This document shows positions 45,066 through 57,748 of a stretch of 64,000 bases of DNA, one piece after another. Location of the stretch: the NCBI RefSeq assembly GCF_016808095.1, contig NC_068974.1:30178825-30242824 (forward strand), read 5' to 3'. The position numbers and the translations under genes are program-made. The first letter of the stretch is position 1. Each line of letters starts with the position of its first letter. Source of the stretch: Vigna angularis. Lineage: Eukaryota > Streptophyta > Magnoliopsida > Fabales > Fabaceae. The notes beneath the pieces are model-generated. The model worked only from the letters and a program-made list of their open reading frames with translations, was not told the origin of the DNA and searched no databases.

Positions 45066-47799
45066 TGTAACATCCCAATTATATAATAACCAATATTATA
45101 TAATAAAGACGTTAACATTCAAATATAGAGAACAGTCGGAGTATGACGTGTAATTAAATGTGAAATTACAGTCATCCAGAAATAAAAGAAACTGAAAATT
45201 TAAACTTGAACAGTTGAAAGGATTAAACACTACAAGTGTTCAATCAGGAAACTCTAAAAAGACTAATCTGCAATATCAGCAACCTCCAGCTCTTGCTCCA
45301 AGGGAAACTCCGCGACAACATCTGCTCCCATCCAAGTGGATGATCATCGCCAAAGAAACATACCCAAATAGCACACAACATAAAACAATGCAAGGGTGAG
45401 CTAGATATAAAAGCATGTTATACATATAGCACAGTTAATTCAATGTTATCATACTTAGATTCGTATAAAAGAACAATTAGAGCATACTTATTAAATCACA
45501 ATTCATCCACTCATACAACATGCAAAAGTCATCCAAACATGATCAACTGACATCACAAGACTTGTTACTTTATATCCCGACTCGTCCGGACTAGAATGAT
45601 TACCGAGCTATGGCGGGTCTTGCACTCGTGGTGGCTTTATGGAACTTGAGCACTACCGCTCTGGCACTACCGCCTGGTGGAACTTTGGGCACTACCGCCC
45701 GACCACAGTCACGAGGTTAATCCGTTATAACTCACCTTGGATCATATGGAAACACCCAAGACTAGGACCTCCTGCTACTCCTCACTACATGATTCAATCC
45801 TCTCTACATGAGAAGAAAGACCATTGGAGTTTCAGGATGACCCCCAAAACTGAGCTACCATGTAATCATTCTATACAACCCCAAAACACCACCATGTATT
45901 CTCTCCTTGAGGATCATGGAATTACGTCCATGAATCATGCTGTTACATTAAACCTCATCCCAAATCATAAATAAACAGATACCACCATATTATCACAGTA
46001 AAATCAACATACCTCATAGATTCACATATTTTCAAATAAATCATGTCACAAACAATATTCAACCCATTGATACACATAATCCAACTCAAGACGAAAGGAA
46101 CTTAGAATCCAACATTATACATAACACTATTCATCCTAACACTATTCATCCGAACACTATTCATCCGAACACTATTCATCCAAACACTATTTCGTCGAAC
46201 GTCAGCAAAATGCTTTGGACGAACGTCATCTAAACCATTTGGACGGATGCTTCTGGACGGACGCTATCTGAACGAACACTAACACCCTTAGAACGAACGT
46301 TATACACCTAACACCATTGGACGAACGCTAATTAACAAACAACAGGCCGAACATTGTTTGGACGAACGTTATCAAATCCTACACCATCAGGCCGAACGCT
46401 AAACCATCGAATACCCTATTGAATTAAACACTGTTTGACCGAGCGCTCAAGGATCAAGTCCGAACACTATTTGAACGAACGCTCACTATATGGACGAACG
46501 TTCACTATATCACTTTATGGACGAACGCTCACTATATCACTTATGGACGAACGCTCACTATATCACTTATGGACGAACGCTCACTATATGGACGAACGTT
46601 CACTTTATCACTTATGGACGAGCGCTTAATATAGTGTTTGGACGAACGCTCACTATCTCACTTATGAACGAACGCTCACTATCTCACTTATGGACGAACG
46701 CTCACTATGACACTTATGGACGAACGCTCACTATATCACTTATGGACGAACGCTCACTATATGGACGAACGTTCACTTTATCACTTATGGACGAACGCTT
46801 AATATACTGTTTGGACGAACGCTCACTATCTCACTTATGAACGAACGCTCACTATCTCACTTATGGACGAACGCTCACTATGACACTTATGAACGAACGC
46901 TCAATTTACACCCATATACCGAACGTCCACTTACACTCAAAATCGAACGCTCACTTACACTTGAATGTCGAACGCTCACTAATAGTCAAAAGTCGAACGC
47001 TTACTAACACTAAAAAGCCGAACGTTCACTAAAACTCAAAGGTCGAACGCTATACTTACAACCTATGGACGTTCGTCTTGAGACCAAGGCCGAACATTCA
47101 AGAACGTCCCACTAAAATACTAAGTTTAGGATGAACGCTCACGACCACAGAACAATTTGGACGAACGTCCAATTTCACCTTGACGAACGTTCAGCCATTT
47201 TGGACGAACGTTAGCTATTTTGGACGAACGTTAGCTATTTTGGACGAACGTCCAATTTGAAATCAAATTGGACGAACGGCGTTTCTGCAGAATTCTGCAG
47301 AATCGCAAACAGTTTTCCAGAAAACGCAGAAACCCATTTTCATCCCCAAAATTCCCAAATTTGCATCAAACACAGCATAATTCAACAATCAAAACGAAAA
47401 AATCTAATTCCCCTTACCTCTTGAAGACTTCCATTAAGAACTTGATCTTCCCCCACAGGTTCCGATCCTTCTCCAGTGGAATCCTCCTTCTCCTCTGGCT
47501 CCATTTTTCTCTTTTTCTTTCTCCCTTTCTCTTTCTGATTGTTGCTTCCTCCTAGTCTTCCTCTCACCTCCTGTAAAATTTGAATTGCTTCCCTTGGGTG
47601 CTCTTTGGGCGGCTGGAAATAGGAGAAGAGTTCCTTCCCTCCGCTGCTCTCCCTCTCTCCCTCTCACATGCCCATAATGAAAACCTTCCCCCACCTTGCT
47701 AAGCTCCCTGCAATCAGCACCTCCAATAATTGTACCCCAATAATGAAAAAGGTGGGTAACCACCATGTCCCCACCACTCCTAAAATCACGATCCTTACA
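45066..47799 (-). mobile_element. Solo LTR related to the Tekay-type element, opposite orientation
   Basis: On the minus strand it starts TGTAAGGATCG and ends TTGGGATGTTACA, with target duplication ACCAT at 45061-45065 and 47800-47804. The 45080-45420 part matches the last 350 bp of the 36491-39066 LTR in reverse, with many differences. 2734 bp; no internal region. It has its own GGACGAACG minisatellite. Frames at 45214-45399, 45639-45974 and 47268-47862 lie in this LTR and are not genes. Confidence 0.9.
46195..47275. repeat. GGACGAACG(C/T)TCAC minisatellite in the solo LTR
   Basis: Irregular GGACGAACG copies throughout. The core at about 46477-46890 is a regular 26-bp repeat (ATGGACGAACGCTCACTATA plus TCACTT). 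Within it a block starting at 46571 is repeated from 46744, giving a higher-order period of about 173 bp. Confidence 0.9.
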
Positions 47800-47804
47800 A
47801 CCAT

Positions 47805-49030
47805 CACAAAAAAATTGTGTATTATCTATGATCATTATCATCATTAATGACATATTTGTCAAATAATTATGTTTATCGATGAATAGAATCCGTCAATAAA
47901 ATGATCATTTGTAAAGTATACCAATTATTATAAACATCCATCAATAAGTATCAAAGACCTCAAATTTATAGATAAATGTCTCTAAGTAAATAGTCATCGG
48001 TAATATATATTAGTAAAATGCTTAATAAGGTCTCATTCTTCTCTTTCTTTCTTGTTTACTTTTTTCCTTCTACTATCAAAAAATGGTTGTGTTACCAATA
48101 ATAATTATGATTTAAAAAATTAAACTCTAAAAAAAATCAATACTAATTTGAACAATTAATTTAATCTAACTAATATTAAAATTTATTAGATAGACCTGCA
48201 CAAAATGAAATTTAATAATTTTACTAATAAAAAATGTTTATATTTTTTATCATTAATTTATCCTTAATAATACTTTTAACATTAAAAATGATTTTACGAT
48301 GTAAAATAGCTTTAAAATATTTAATTTATTACATACGTAATTTAAATTTTGTTTATTAAGAATTACATTATATATGAAAATATATCTTAATTTTATTCAT
48401 TCATATGTATAAGAGTCTAAATATCATCTATCAAGAAAGATACAATCATTACAATTATCAATAAGACATAACATTCAAAAGTTAGGAATCATTGATAATG
48501 AAATAATAGTTTTTTGGTACAAAGAACTTTGCAAGAATCTCATGTGCAACAAGTACACGATATAGAAAGTCCAAATTGTTCAAAAGATCTTATTATATAT
48601 GTTTATGTGAATTGCTTCATCACCCTATACCATATTTACATTTTTATAACCAGAAACATCTCTACCCTATCATGACATTACAAAAGTTAAGTTTATCTAA
48701 GAATCCAACAATTTCATTATACAAATTTTCACTTTGGAGAATATGTGCAATGAATATCAATGTTTTTTGTAACTAAAATATATTATGGGAATGAATATAT
48801 TATGGAAAAGAATTTATTATGAGAATGACTTGTCGAAAGTGTAAATGATCATAAAGTTATCGTGGGAATGAATGTAAAAAGTGATATAGCTAAAATCAGA
48901 GACTAAATTGCAACATAACATGATGAAAAAGGAAATCAATCATGCAATATTGTAAAGTACAAATAAATGCATTTTCAAGAAGAAAGAGAATGATACTCTA
49001 ATATACTTATTTTAAAACTATGTTAAGGGT
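47805..49030. other. AT-rich intergenic DNA, nothing recognised
   Basis: Short repeats such as CATCAATAA/CGTCAATAA occur near 47880-48010. The frame at 48576-48776 has no recognised domain. Confidence 0.55.
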
Positions 49031-49034
49031 AATA

Positions 49035-49505
49035 AAAATGATCAAGTTTGACGGGTCAGCTCCTCAATCTGGTAAAAAAAAGCTGAAATTTCAATCTGAG
49101 AGTTCAAATCAACTTGGCCTTCCAAGCCCAACAGTCTGACAAGCCAGTCAAGCCAACTCGCCAACCCAGCTTCATTAAAAAAAATTGGAACTTGTATCGT
49201 GATACTTCATATTAACATAGTCAGACAGTTTGTTTGATGTTTGATACAGCTCGACCAAGATCTAATAAAGCTTGACAAATATCTTAAACAAACCCTTTCA
49301 TCTTGAAAGAAGTTCGGCAGCCCATCATCAGCTCATTGTCATGTGATATTAATTTTTTTATGATAAGAAAAAAAACGGGCGGACCAACCTGTTAGCAAGT
49401 TCAACCCATTTTCAATTAATAGGACAACTTGCCTCACCCTTTTTTGGTGGGACAATGTCAAACCAAACTTAAATGGGCAAGGTTAACCCGTTTTGTCATG
49501 CCTAT
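49035..49505. mobile_element. Possible decayed hAT-like MITE
   Basis: A patch richer in GC than its surroundings with ACGGGTCAG at the left, GGGCGGACCAACC in the middle and AACCCGTTTTGTCATGCC at the right. It recalls the 56126-56578 element (ACGGGTCA...). Ends and target duplication could not be fixed. Confidence 0.3.
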
Positions 49506-49509
49506 CTCT

Positions 49510-52500
49510 TATGGTTTACATAAAAATTTTGGAGTGCTACCCAACAATGACAATATTTGTGATATCTAAAATACAATCCTAATTATTGGTTGGCTAACCA
49601 AGTAAAAGCACTACACTGCTACAATCAACATATGTGAAGAAAAATGTCATTGGAAGGATCATATACTTTTTCCTTATCTTTCATATTGGATTTGAGTTAG
49701 AGATGTGTATAAGAAAATTAATTCATATGTATGACTTTTGTATATGGGTTGATACATCCCTAATGTTTTTGCTGATAAAAAAATGACTTATATACCACTT
49801 TTACATAGTGTCACATAAAATTATCATTAAATCAACATTAACCACAATACTAATTTGATATCGATTAGAAGGTGGTGACATATTAAATCATGAAGATCGT
49901 AAAGTGGTCACAAAATTAAAGTTAGGTTTGTGACCTATATCACATGTTAAGTTAAAGCTTATGCATTAATATGCTGAGAAAGAAAAATAGATGTACTAAT
50001 TTACAATCACAAAAAGGCGAGATAGATGCAATTTTGACTTTATCTTGGTAAATTATCTAAGCATATGGTTCTTTATCTACATAACATTATAATATGAAAA
50101 TAAAAAAAAGAGAGGTTTTTTTATCAAATGACTTGGTGATCATTAGAACTTCTTACTATTTTGTTTATTTTTAATGTTATTTTCTTTATTGTTTTACCAT
50201 TTTCATTATCATTTTCGTATCTTATTACTGTTATAGTTAGGCAATGCATGTTTTAAAAAATTAATGTAGATCACTAAATTTATTACATTAAATTTCATAT
50301 CTTCCATAAATAATTTTTACTTGAAAAAAAAATTAAATATAACAATAATCTCATAAAAAATTTAAATTCATATTACAGTTAATATTTTATTAACCAATAA
50401 GTGTTTTTGCTTAAATTTACCTTTTTATTCATCTATAAATACAATTCTATTTATATCAATTTATTAGAAATAATAGATTAAATTGATGTAATAAAAAGCA
50501 CAGTTTGAAATTAAATTTTGAGATAATGAATTCCCACTGATCTTGTAATAGACAAAAAGAAAGTTCAGAAATTGAATCTCTGATGCTGAAATGTTTTTTG
50601 AGAACAGCTACTTCTAATCTTTGGAAAGCTGCTATTGCGGATTTTTCTTTTTATCTTTTATTTCTTTATGAAACTTTGTTCTACGTCAACTAATTTCTCA
50701 TATATGTACCACACAGTACCATCAGAATACTGGTCCTCACGTTTTACAAAATTGTATATTTTAAATATTATATATATATATATATAATTAACTTTAATAA
50801 AAATATATAATTTTTTGTCTAATATACCTAATAATTTTACATAATTTAAGAGTTGATAATAAATATAAAAATAGTAGTAATGTCAGACTTAAAATTAGAA
50901 AAAAAATAATTCTAAAGGGTGATATATGGTGATTGATGTTAGTAATGTCAGACTTAAAATTAGAAAAAAAATAGTATTATAATATTATAAATCTATACTA
51001 CGTGTTTAATAAAAATATATTCTACGCCACACCAATTTTAAAAATAAAAATAAAATTATATTTTATCTACGTGATGGAGAAAATAAAAAGAAAAAATAAT
51101 AATTCGTTACGATAATTAGATAATGATTCAACGGGTTTCAAAAGGGAATTTTCTTGTTTTTAAAAAGTGACTTTCAGAAACTTTTATATATCTCCCTCGA
51201 GAAAGTAGGGGAATCAAAGAGTAAAAGGTGGAAACTAAACATATAACAATAAATTAATAATAACCAAGATGGGAATTTATAAACTTTGTTTTCAATTCTT
51301 TTTTAATGAAAATGTTAATAATAATATAAATAATAAATAATTAAAATAACTTATTTTTATTTTTTTTTATGTTTTTACTCACTTTCTTCTTTAAAAATTT
51401 TGCAAAATATATATATATAAAAAAACGATAAGTAGGTGAAATAAGATGCACATGGTAGAATAGGACCATACAGTACTTGACATGTAATAACTGTAGAGAA
51501 GGAACTGGTTGTCAGATACGGACCTCCATTGCAACTCCCAACACTGGTCCCTTCAATTTTTCACCATTCATAATATTTTAAATATCCACACCATTAATAG
51601 TACTCTAAAATAAATATATTTTACACCATTTAATTCTTTTTATAGGCAATAAAATCTTCAAACATGATTTCTATTTTAAAAATAACATTACTAATGAAAA
51701 AAAAAATAGACCTTTTAAATTGAAAAGCTATAAGAAACTCCATAACCCACGTTAATTCTTCACTTTTATTTTTTTTTGTTAAATATATTTTTATTCCTTA
51801 ATTTTCAATAAAAATCAAAAACAATCTCTGTTTAAAATTTTAATCCAATTTAATTTTTCAATTTTTAAAATATATAAATTTAATTATTTTAATTTTATTT
51901 TATTATACCTTTTTAACGTTTTCAAATATATTTTTTAATTAATATTAAAGAAAAAATACGGTCAAAATTATATAAACAGTTTAAACATTATCATAAAACA
52001 CACTTAAAATATTAAATAAATTTAATAAAATTTAGTTACCATAAAATACACTTAAAATATTAAATAAATCTAATAAAATTTAGTTATCAATGTAAGTTTG
52101 TTTACATAATTTTTTGACACATTTTGACTTCCAAATTAATTGAAAAATATATTTGAAATATTAAATAACATTAATAAAATTTGATTAAAAATATGAAATT
52201 TATATAATTCTAAAACTGAATAATAAATTAGTCTAATTTTCACTAAAAATTAAAAAATTAAAAATAATTTTTTCAGGTGTACCAAAGACTAACTGAGGCA
52301 GTAAAAAGCCAAAAAACAATAATGAGAATGAAATCTGTGAAAGTTTCTTACTTTATGAAATAATATAATTTTAATAATAGGAGTGGTTCCATTCCAACCA
52401 CTAAAATTTAGCGTAAGTCAACTATTTTGTCTTATTGTATTAAATGACGTTAACTTTTTGTGCCACCTAATGCATGGCTTTATGGGTATCGTTCCAGATT

Positions 52501-55500
52501 CATTAACTTCTATTGCGACAACTAAGATCTCTATACATCCACTAACAACTCTAATCATGCATACAACTCAAATCCAATACGCTCACTGAGATTTCGTTTC
52601 TTCATGTCTTCATGCATAATCAATGTAATTAAATAATAATTAGGGTTTAACTTTGGCCTTAAGTGAACGTGTTTGTAATTTTTGGAATCTTTCTTCACCG
52701 CATTGATGTAATGATTGTTCGTACATGTTTCCAACTGATGGACAAAGTGGTAAATATAATTGATCATGTGACGGAATCAATGACGTTACTTTTTCTTACC
52801 CACACATTAGCCGCAGATTCTTTTGTTCTCACACAACAATTTGCATACTTCAAATTCTACCTAAAAAATACACGAGAAAAACGTGCTTACCTACCTTATA
52901 TTTTATTTTTCTCAAACTTTATTTTATTTTTTGTATTTCCTATTTATTTATTTTTATTTTCAATTTTATCTCCATGTTAATAAATGTTTCAATTTTCTTC
53001 GTTCGCTTTAAATAAATGTAGTTCCTCTTGAATTTAATTTCATTTTGTACTTTCTATTTGACTTAGGATGTCAGTTTCAATTGACGACAATGTTCATAGA
53101 ACGTGTCTAATTAATAATAATGTTTAGTGAGAGTTTGAAAGTGTGGTTGCTTGTTTCTTTCGTCATTTTAAATCAATTTGAACATAAAAGGACTAAGTGA
53201 GATGACACAAAGATAAAGAATAAAAATTGTTTGTATACAACTTCCCATTTGAAAACACATTTTTCTTAACGTTAAATAAAAAGAAAAAAAATGAAATACA
53301 CTGTTAAATTTTTTTAGTTGTTGAAATTATATATTAATTAAAGATAAAATAAATTTATAATAAATACTTTGATACTATTTTAAACATTAATAAATACTTT
53401 TCTTAATTAGTGATTCGTCTTATTCTTTTTATTTAAAGCAACACTAATAAGTTTTACTTGGAGTCAAATATAATGATTATTAAATATAGATATCTTAAAA
53501 TAATTTAGCAGGAATAAAATTAAAAAATAATTAAAGAAAATGGGGTGCCACTAATTTTCGGCACGAAAGAAGATCTGTCCATAATTTTTAATGGCGTCGT
53601 AGTTATGTATCCAACTCATGGAAAGAGACAAACTCTTACCTATAATTGCTCTTGTGACGGAATCAATGACGCATTTTCTCTCTCTTACAACATCACTAGA
53701 AGCCAAATATGGCTTTCCCTTCTACAGCACACCCATATTTTCATTTTACTTATTATTATATTTCATCTTAATCGCTTTAAAATATGAAAAAAAAATCAAA
53801 TTTAAAACACTATTATATTTAATATTTCATATTTCTTTTTATTTTTACCTACGAAAGATAATCTCATCAATATAATTCAAATAAATTTTAAAAAAGAGGA
53901 TATTACTATATTAATTTATCCTCTTAGTGCACAGTGAATTAAAATGTCTAACTTACCTCCACAATTTTTCTGACACAAGCAAAACCACACAATCCATCTA
54001 AATTTTCGACCGTACATTAAAGTTTTTTTTTTTTTTCAAATTAATTATATTATGTGAACCAAATTTGAGTAAACATAATTTCATTCATTTAAATAATGCA
54101 AGGCGTAAGGAATTTTTCTAACCATAAGTAATGTATATTTAATTTCGTTCTTAAAAAAATTATAACTTAAATTGAATTCTTAGTAAAGGTTTATATCTAA
54201 GCAATTCAATTATTCGACCTATCAATTTCATGTTAAATTGATCCACGAATGTACAGTGGACTTATTTTTCATAATAAAGTTGATGAATTCAACAACAAAA
54301 TTATTATGAATGTAATAAATCAACATAGAAACTAATTTATCCTGAAAGTGATAGATTCGAAAACAAAGCTTATATATACAAAAGAGAAAAAAAAAACTGT
54401 TGACCCTACAAATATAAAAAAAGGTTCCGTATTTTTCTGCTCACTAAAAAGTTTCATGCAACCTTTTGAAGTTCAAAAGTTACTTTTGAACATAAGATGA
54501 AATAGAACATAAAAAAAATAAATTTTATGTAATATGTAAGAAAAAATTTAACGGCTGAAAATAAAACTACACATTTTTTTACACCGGAAATTACACGTCT
54601 CAAACATGGTATTAAATATTATAAAATGCGGCATTCATAAATTAAAATATAAATTTGTATGAAAATAATATTATATTATATAATTGTCCTGTTTTGGATG
54701 CGTAAAGGGCCCAACCACACAACCACATATGAATCTTATGGTCAGAAGAGCAGCGCCATCATTTTGGAACTTAGTTAATGCCTCACGTGACACCCATGCA
54801 TGATAAATAAATAATTAAAAAATTACTAATTTATTATTAATAACGAGAAACCAATTGGTCCTCACGTTTGATGGGTTCAGAGTAAAATATTATTACGAAA
54901 GGTTGTTGTGTGTAAATTATTCAATTAAGTGATGTTATCTTTTTTGTCCTATTATTACATTTTTTTCCTCAGTTAAAAATATAATTTTTTGTCGTCTTTT
55001 TGTTTAGGTAAACTTCTTACCTCATTTATCACACTTAATACAAAATATACAAACTTATTATTGCAAAGAGTGATTTGGTCAAATGTTACTAGAAGCATAA
55101 AATCATTAATGATGGATGATTAATGAGAACATACCTTTTCTTTACAATTTTATTATCACTATTTTATTGCTGTGATCTTTGTTGGTAGATGATGTTTCTG
55201 TCTTTTATTTGTACATGTCACTCAATTTTTTTTATTTGATTAGGAACTTTTAATTTATACTTATATTTTTAATTGTTTCGACAATTATTTTCTTTTTTTT
55301 AATATTTTTCTTACTAAATAAATGTTTTCTAAACAATAATATTATAAAGGATGCCGATTGAAAAGAAAAAAAACATCGCACCTAAAAATAAAAGTTGAAG
55401 TTTGGCACATGGTCACATATTTACAACTTCTTAATTCCGAATATTTAATTTAAAACACTGTACACATAATTAAAAAATATAAATTAGACATAACAATCAA

Positions 55501-56117
55501 AAGTATCAATATTGTATTAGTTAAAAAAATTTAAGAAAAATAATAAAATGTCACTCTCAAATAAAGACAAACATACTCCTTCCAAATATAAACAATCAAA
55601 AAAGAAAAATAATATATATATATATATATATGTTACATCACGGTTTTATTTTAAAAAAATATCTCAATAAATAAAACAAAGTATTTAAGCTGTGTTTGAG
55701 TTCGACTCTTAAACAATATAAAACTAGTATATGATATAAACACAAATCTCCAATTAAAGTGTAAGGATAATGACTCGTTATCTTCAATTAAATACTTAAA
55801 AGGAATTGAACGTAAACGTGAATATTCTGATCGCAAATCCTTTAAGTGACATACATCATAATATGATATATTATTTACTTTTGAAAACTAAGACTCATGA
55901 TTTTCTTTTTAAAAGTAAATATTAAAGTAAGACAATATGATGAATTCATATTGAAAAAGAGAGAATCCACAATCATATTCAGCTTAAAGAGAAAGATGAG
56001 AACGATGGTTTACCTTACTAAGAAGGTCTTTTGATGCAAAAAGAAAATATTCATGTTAAATTGTTATAAATATAAAAACTATTGAACTAAAACCCTGTTA
56101 TTTTAAAAATACGGGTA
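49510..56117. other. AT-rich intergenic DNA, no gene recognised
   Basis: Contains short (TA)n runs (about 50768-50786, 51406-51418, 55612-55631). There is a 65-bp near-repeat with AGTAATGTCAGACTTAAAAT at about 50876 and 50940, and a 48-bp near-repeat at 51992 and 52040. Two distant copies of a segment ending TGTGACGGAATCAATGACG lie at about 52710-52785 and 53605-53670. Frames at 52383-52980 and 53545-53875 lack domains. Confidence 0.5.
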
Positions 56118-56125
56118 ACTTATTT

Positions 56126-56578
56126 TAGAGTTGTCAAAACGGGTCACTCGACTCGACCCGATCCGGCTCGACCCACCACGGATTGGTCACTTAGTGAGCC
56201 AACCCAACCCAATTCATTTATTAGTGAGTCAGAAAAATTCGAACCCGACTCGAACCACCATGGGTTGGCTTACTGACTCACTTAATTACAATTTTCTTTT
56301 AAATAAAACAAAATTACAAACTTTCTATAATTCAAATCTAAACAAATTTTACTTCCAAATTTCACTCCCCATTAAATTTTAATAAAATAAAATTAGGTAG
56401 GTGGGTTGGTGAGCTAACCCGGTCTACTACGGGTTTAACCCGCATGAGCCGGGTTTAAATGAGCCGGGTTCAAATCTGACCCGCATAAAAAAAAATACAA
56501 TTTTTTCAAACCTAACCCGGCTCAAACCCGTGGTGGGCCGGATTGGCCCGCGTGTTGTGATCCATTTTGACAGTTCTA
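56126..56578. mobile_element. hAT-like MITE, 453 bp
   Basis: Terminal inverted repeats TAGAGTTGTCAAAACGGGTC and, inverted, TAGAACTGTCAAAATGGATC, with a perfect 8-bp target duplication ACTTATTT (56118-56125 and 56579-56586). An 8-bp duplication is the hAT hallmark. The interior has many ACCCG/CGGGT motifs around an AT-rich centre; no transposase. Confidence 0.88.
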
Positions 56579-56670
56579 ACTTATTTATATTGACGATAAT
56601 GAAATTAATACAATAAATAAATATATCCTTTAATAATTTAATCATACAATATTAAAATAAATAATAATAT

Positions 56671-56675
<5 letters not shown>

Positions 56676-56743
<68 letters not shown>

Positions 56744-56749
56744 ATATAT
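56676..56749. repeat. (TA)n microsatellite
   Basis: About 36 TA units with one interruption near 56732. Confidence 0.95.
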
Positions 56750-57748
56750 TCTTTTTTGTTTTTGTTATGAGTTCTTATATAGTCTTGATATTCATTATTA
56801 TGAAGATAGGTTTGTTATCTTAGGGAGATATGTAATTATAATTCTGATTAATTAGTTAATTATTAAATTACAACAACTAAAGAGGGTTTATAATTTTTTT
56901 CTTAAAAAAGAAAAAAGAAAAACGGGTTTTTATTTTGTTTTGCTTGAAACCATGGTAACAGTCATGGCTTTTAATTTTATTTTTTTATTCGTTTTGGAGT
57001 CAAAGAATAGCACGAGTTGCATGCAATTCTTGAGTCAAATTTCACGACCCGTATAACTCGGAACTTTGTAGCAAATAATATGAAATTCAACTACGTTGCA
57101 CACACTATGACTTTAATTATTTGTTTATGGAATCAATCTTTTCGTGGAACAGGTGCAACCTTTTTCCTCGTTGGATCTGCCGGTGCTTCAAACTTCTGAT
57201 GTTGAACAATTTTTTGGGATTATTCAATTGAACAGAGTACCGAATTACACGCTTTTCGAAATTTGATCGAGGGCAGATTCCTGAATGAACACGATTTCTA
57301 TAAAAGTGGGAAAAAATTGGAGAAAGTAAAGTTGTTCTTCATTTTGAAGTTGATTATTCTTTTGTTATAAAACTACAGCGTTTATTAAATTATTCACACA
57401 TGGAAAAGAGGTAGAAGGAAAGGTAGAAGAATGAGATCTATGGTACACAGAAAGAACTGAGATAGTGTATTTTATATTTATACTATTCTTTATACGGAAA
57501 CAAAACTTATTACAATTTCAAAGAATATTGAAACAATGATATATGGTGATAGTAGAATACAATCATGAATCTACCAGAAAGACTATCTCAAAATAGTGTT
57601 TCTGTACTCATTCACTGGTGAAAATATAAACATATTTGATGATCGGATAAGATTAAGAACACAGTTCTTCCTTGGATCCTCAAAGAATAGCCAACTTATC
57701 TGAAAAATCCTTGTAGCCAAAAAACCTTAAATACAGTGAACTCCAAGG
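56750..57748. other. Downstream region of the At1g61900-like gene
   Basis: No gene supported. The stretch next to 57748 should contain the 3' UTR of that minus-strand gene. A 60-residue frame at 57017-57199 is not recognised. Confidence 0.5.

Noticed and set aside
46435..46840. Repeat-protein frames with MDERSLYH units
   Set aside because: Translation of the 26-bp minisatellite in a solo LTR.
47268..47862. Frames with basic/acidic runs near the end of the solo LTR
   Set aside because: Within a solo LTR that is precisely bounded by ACCAT duplications.
57017..57199. 60-residue frame ending in a Gly/Ala-rich stretch
   Set aside because: No family recognised, no splice partner or promoter; too short to support.
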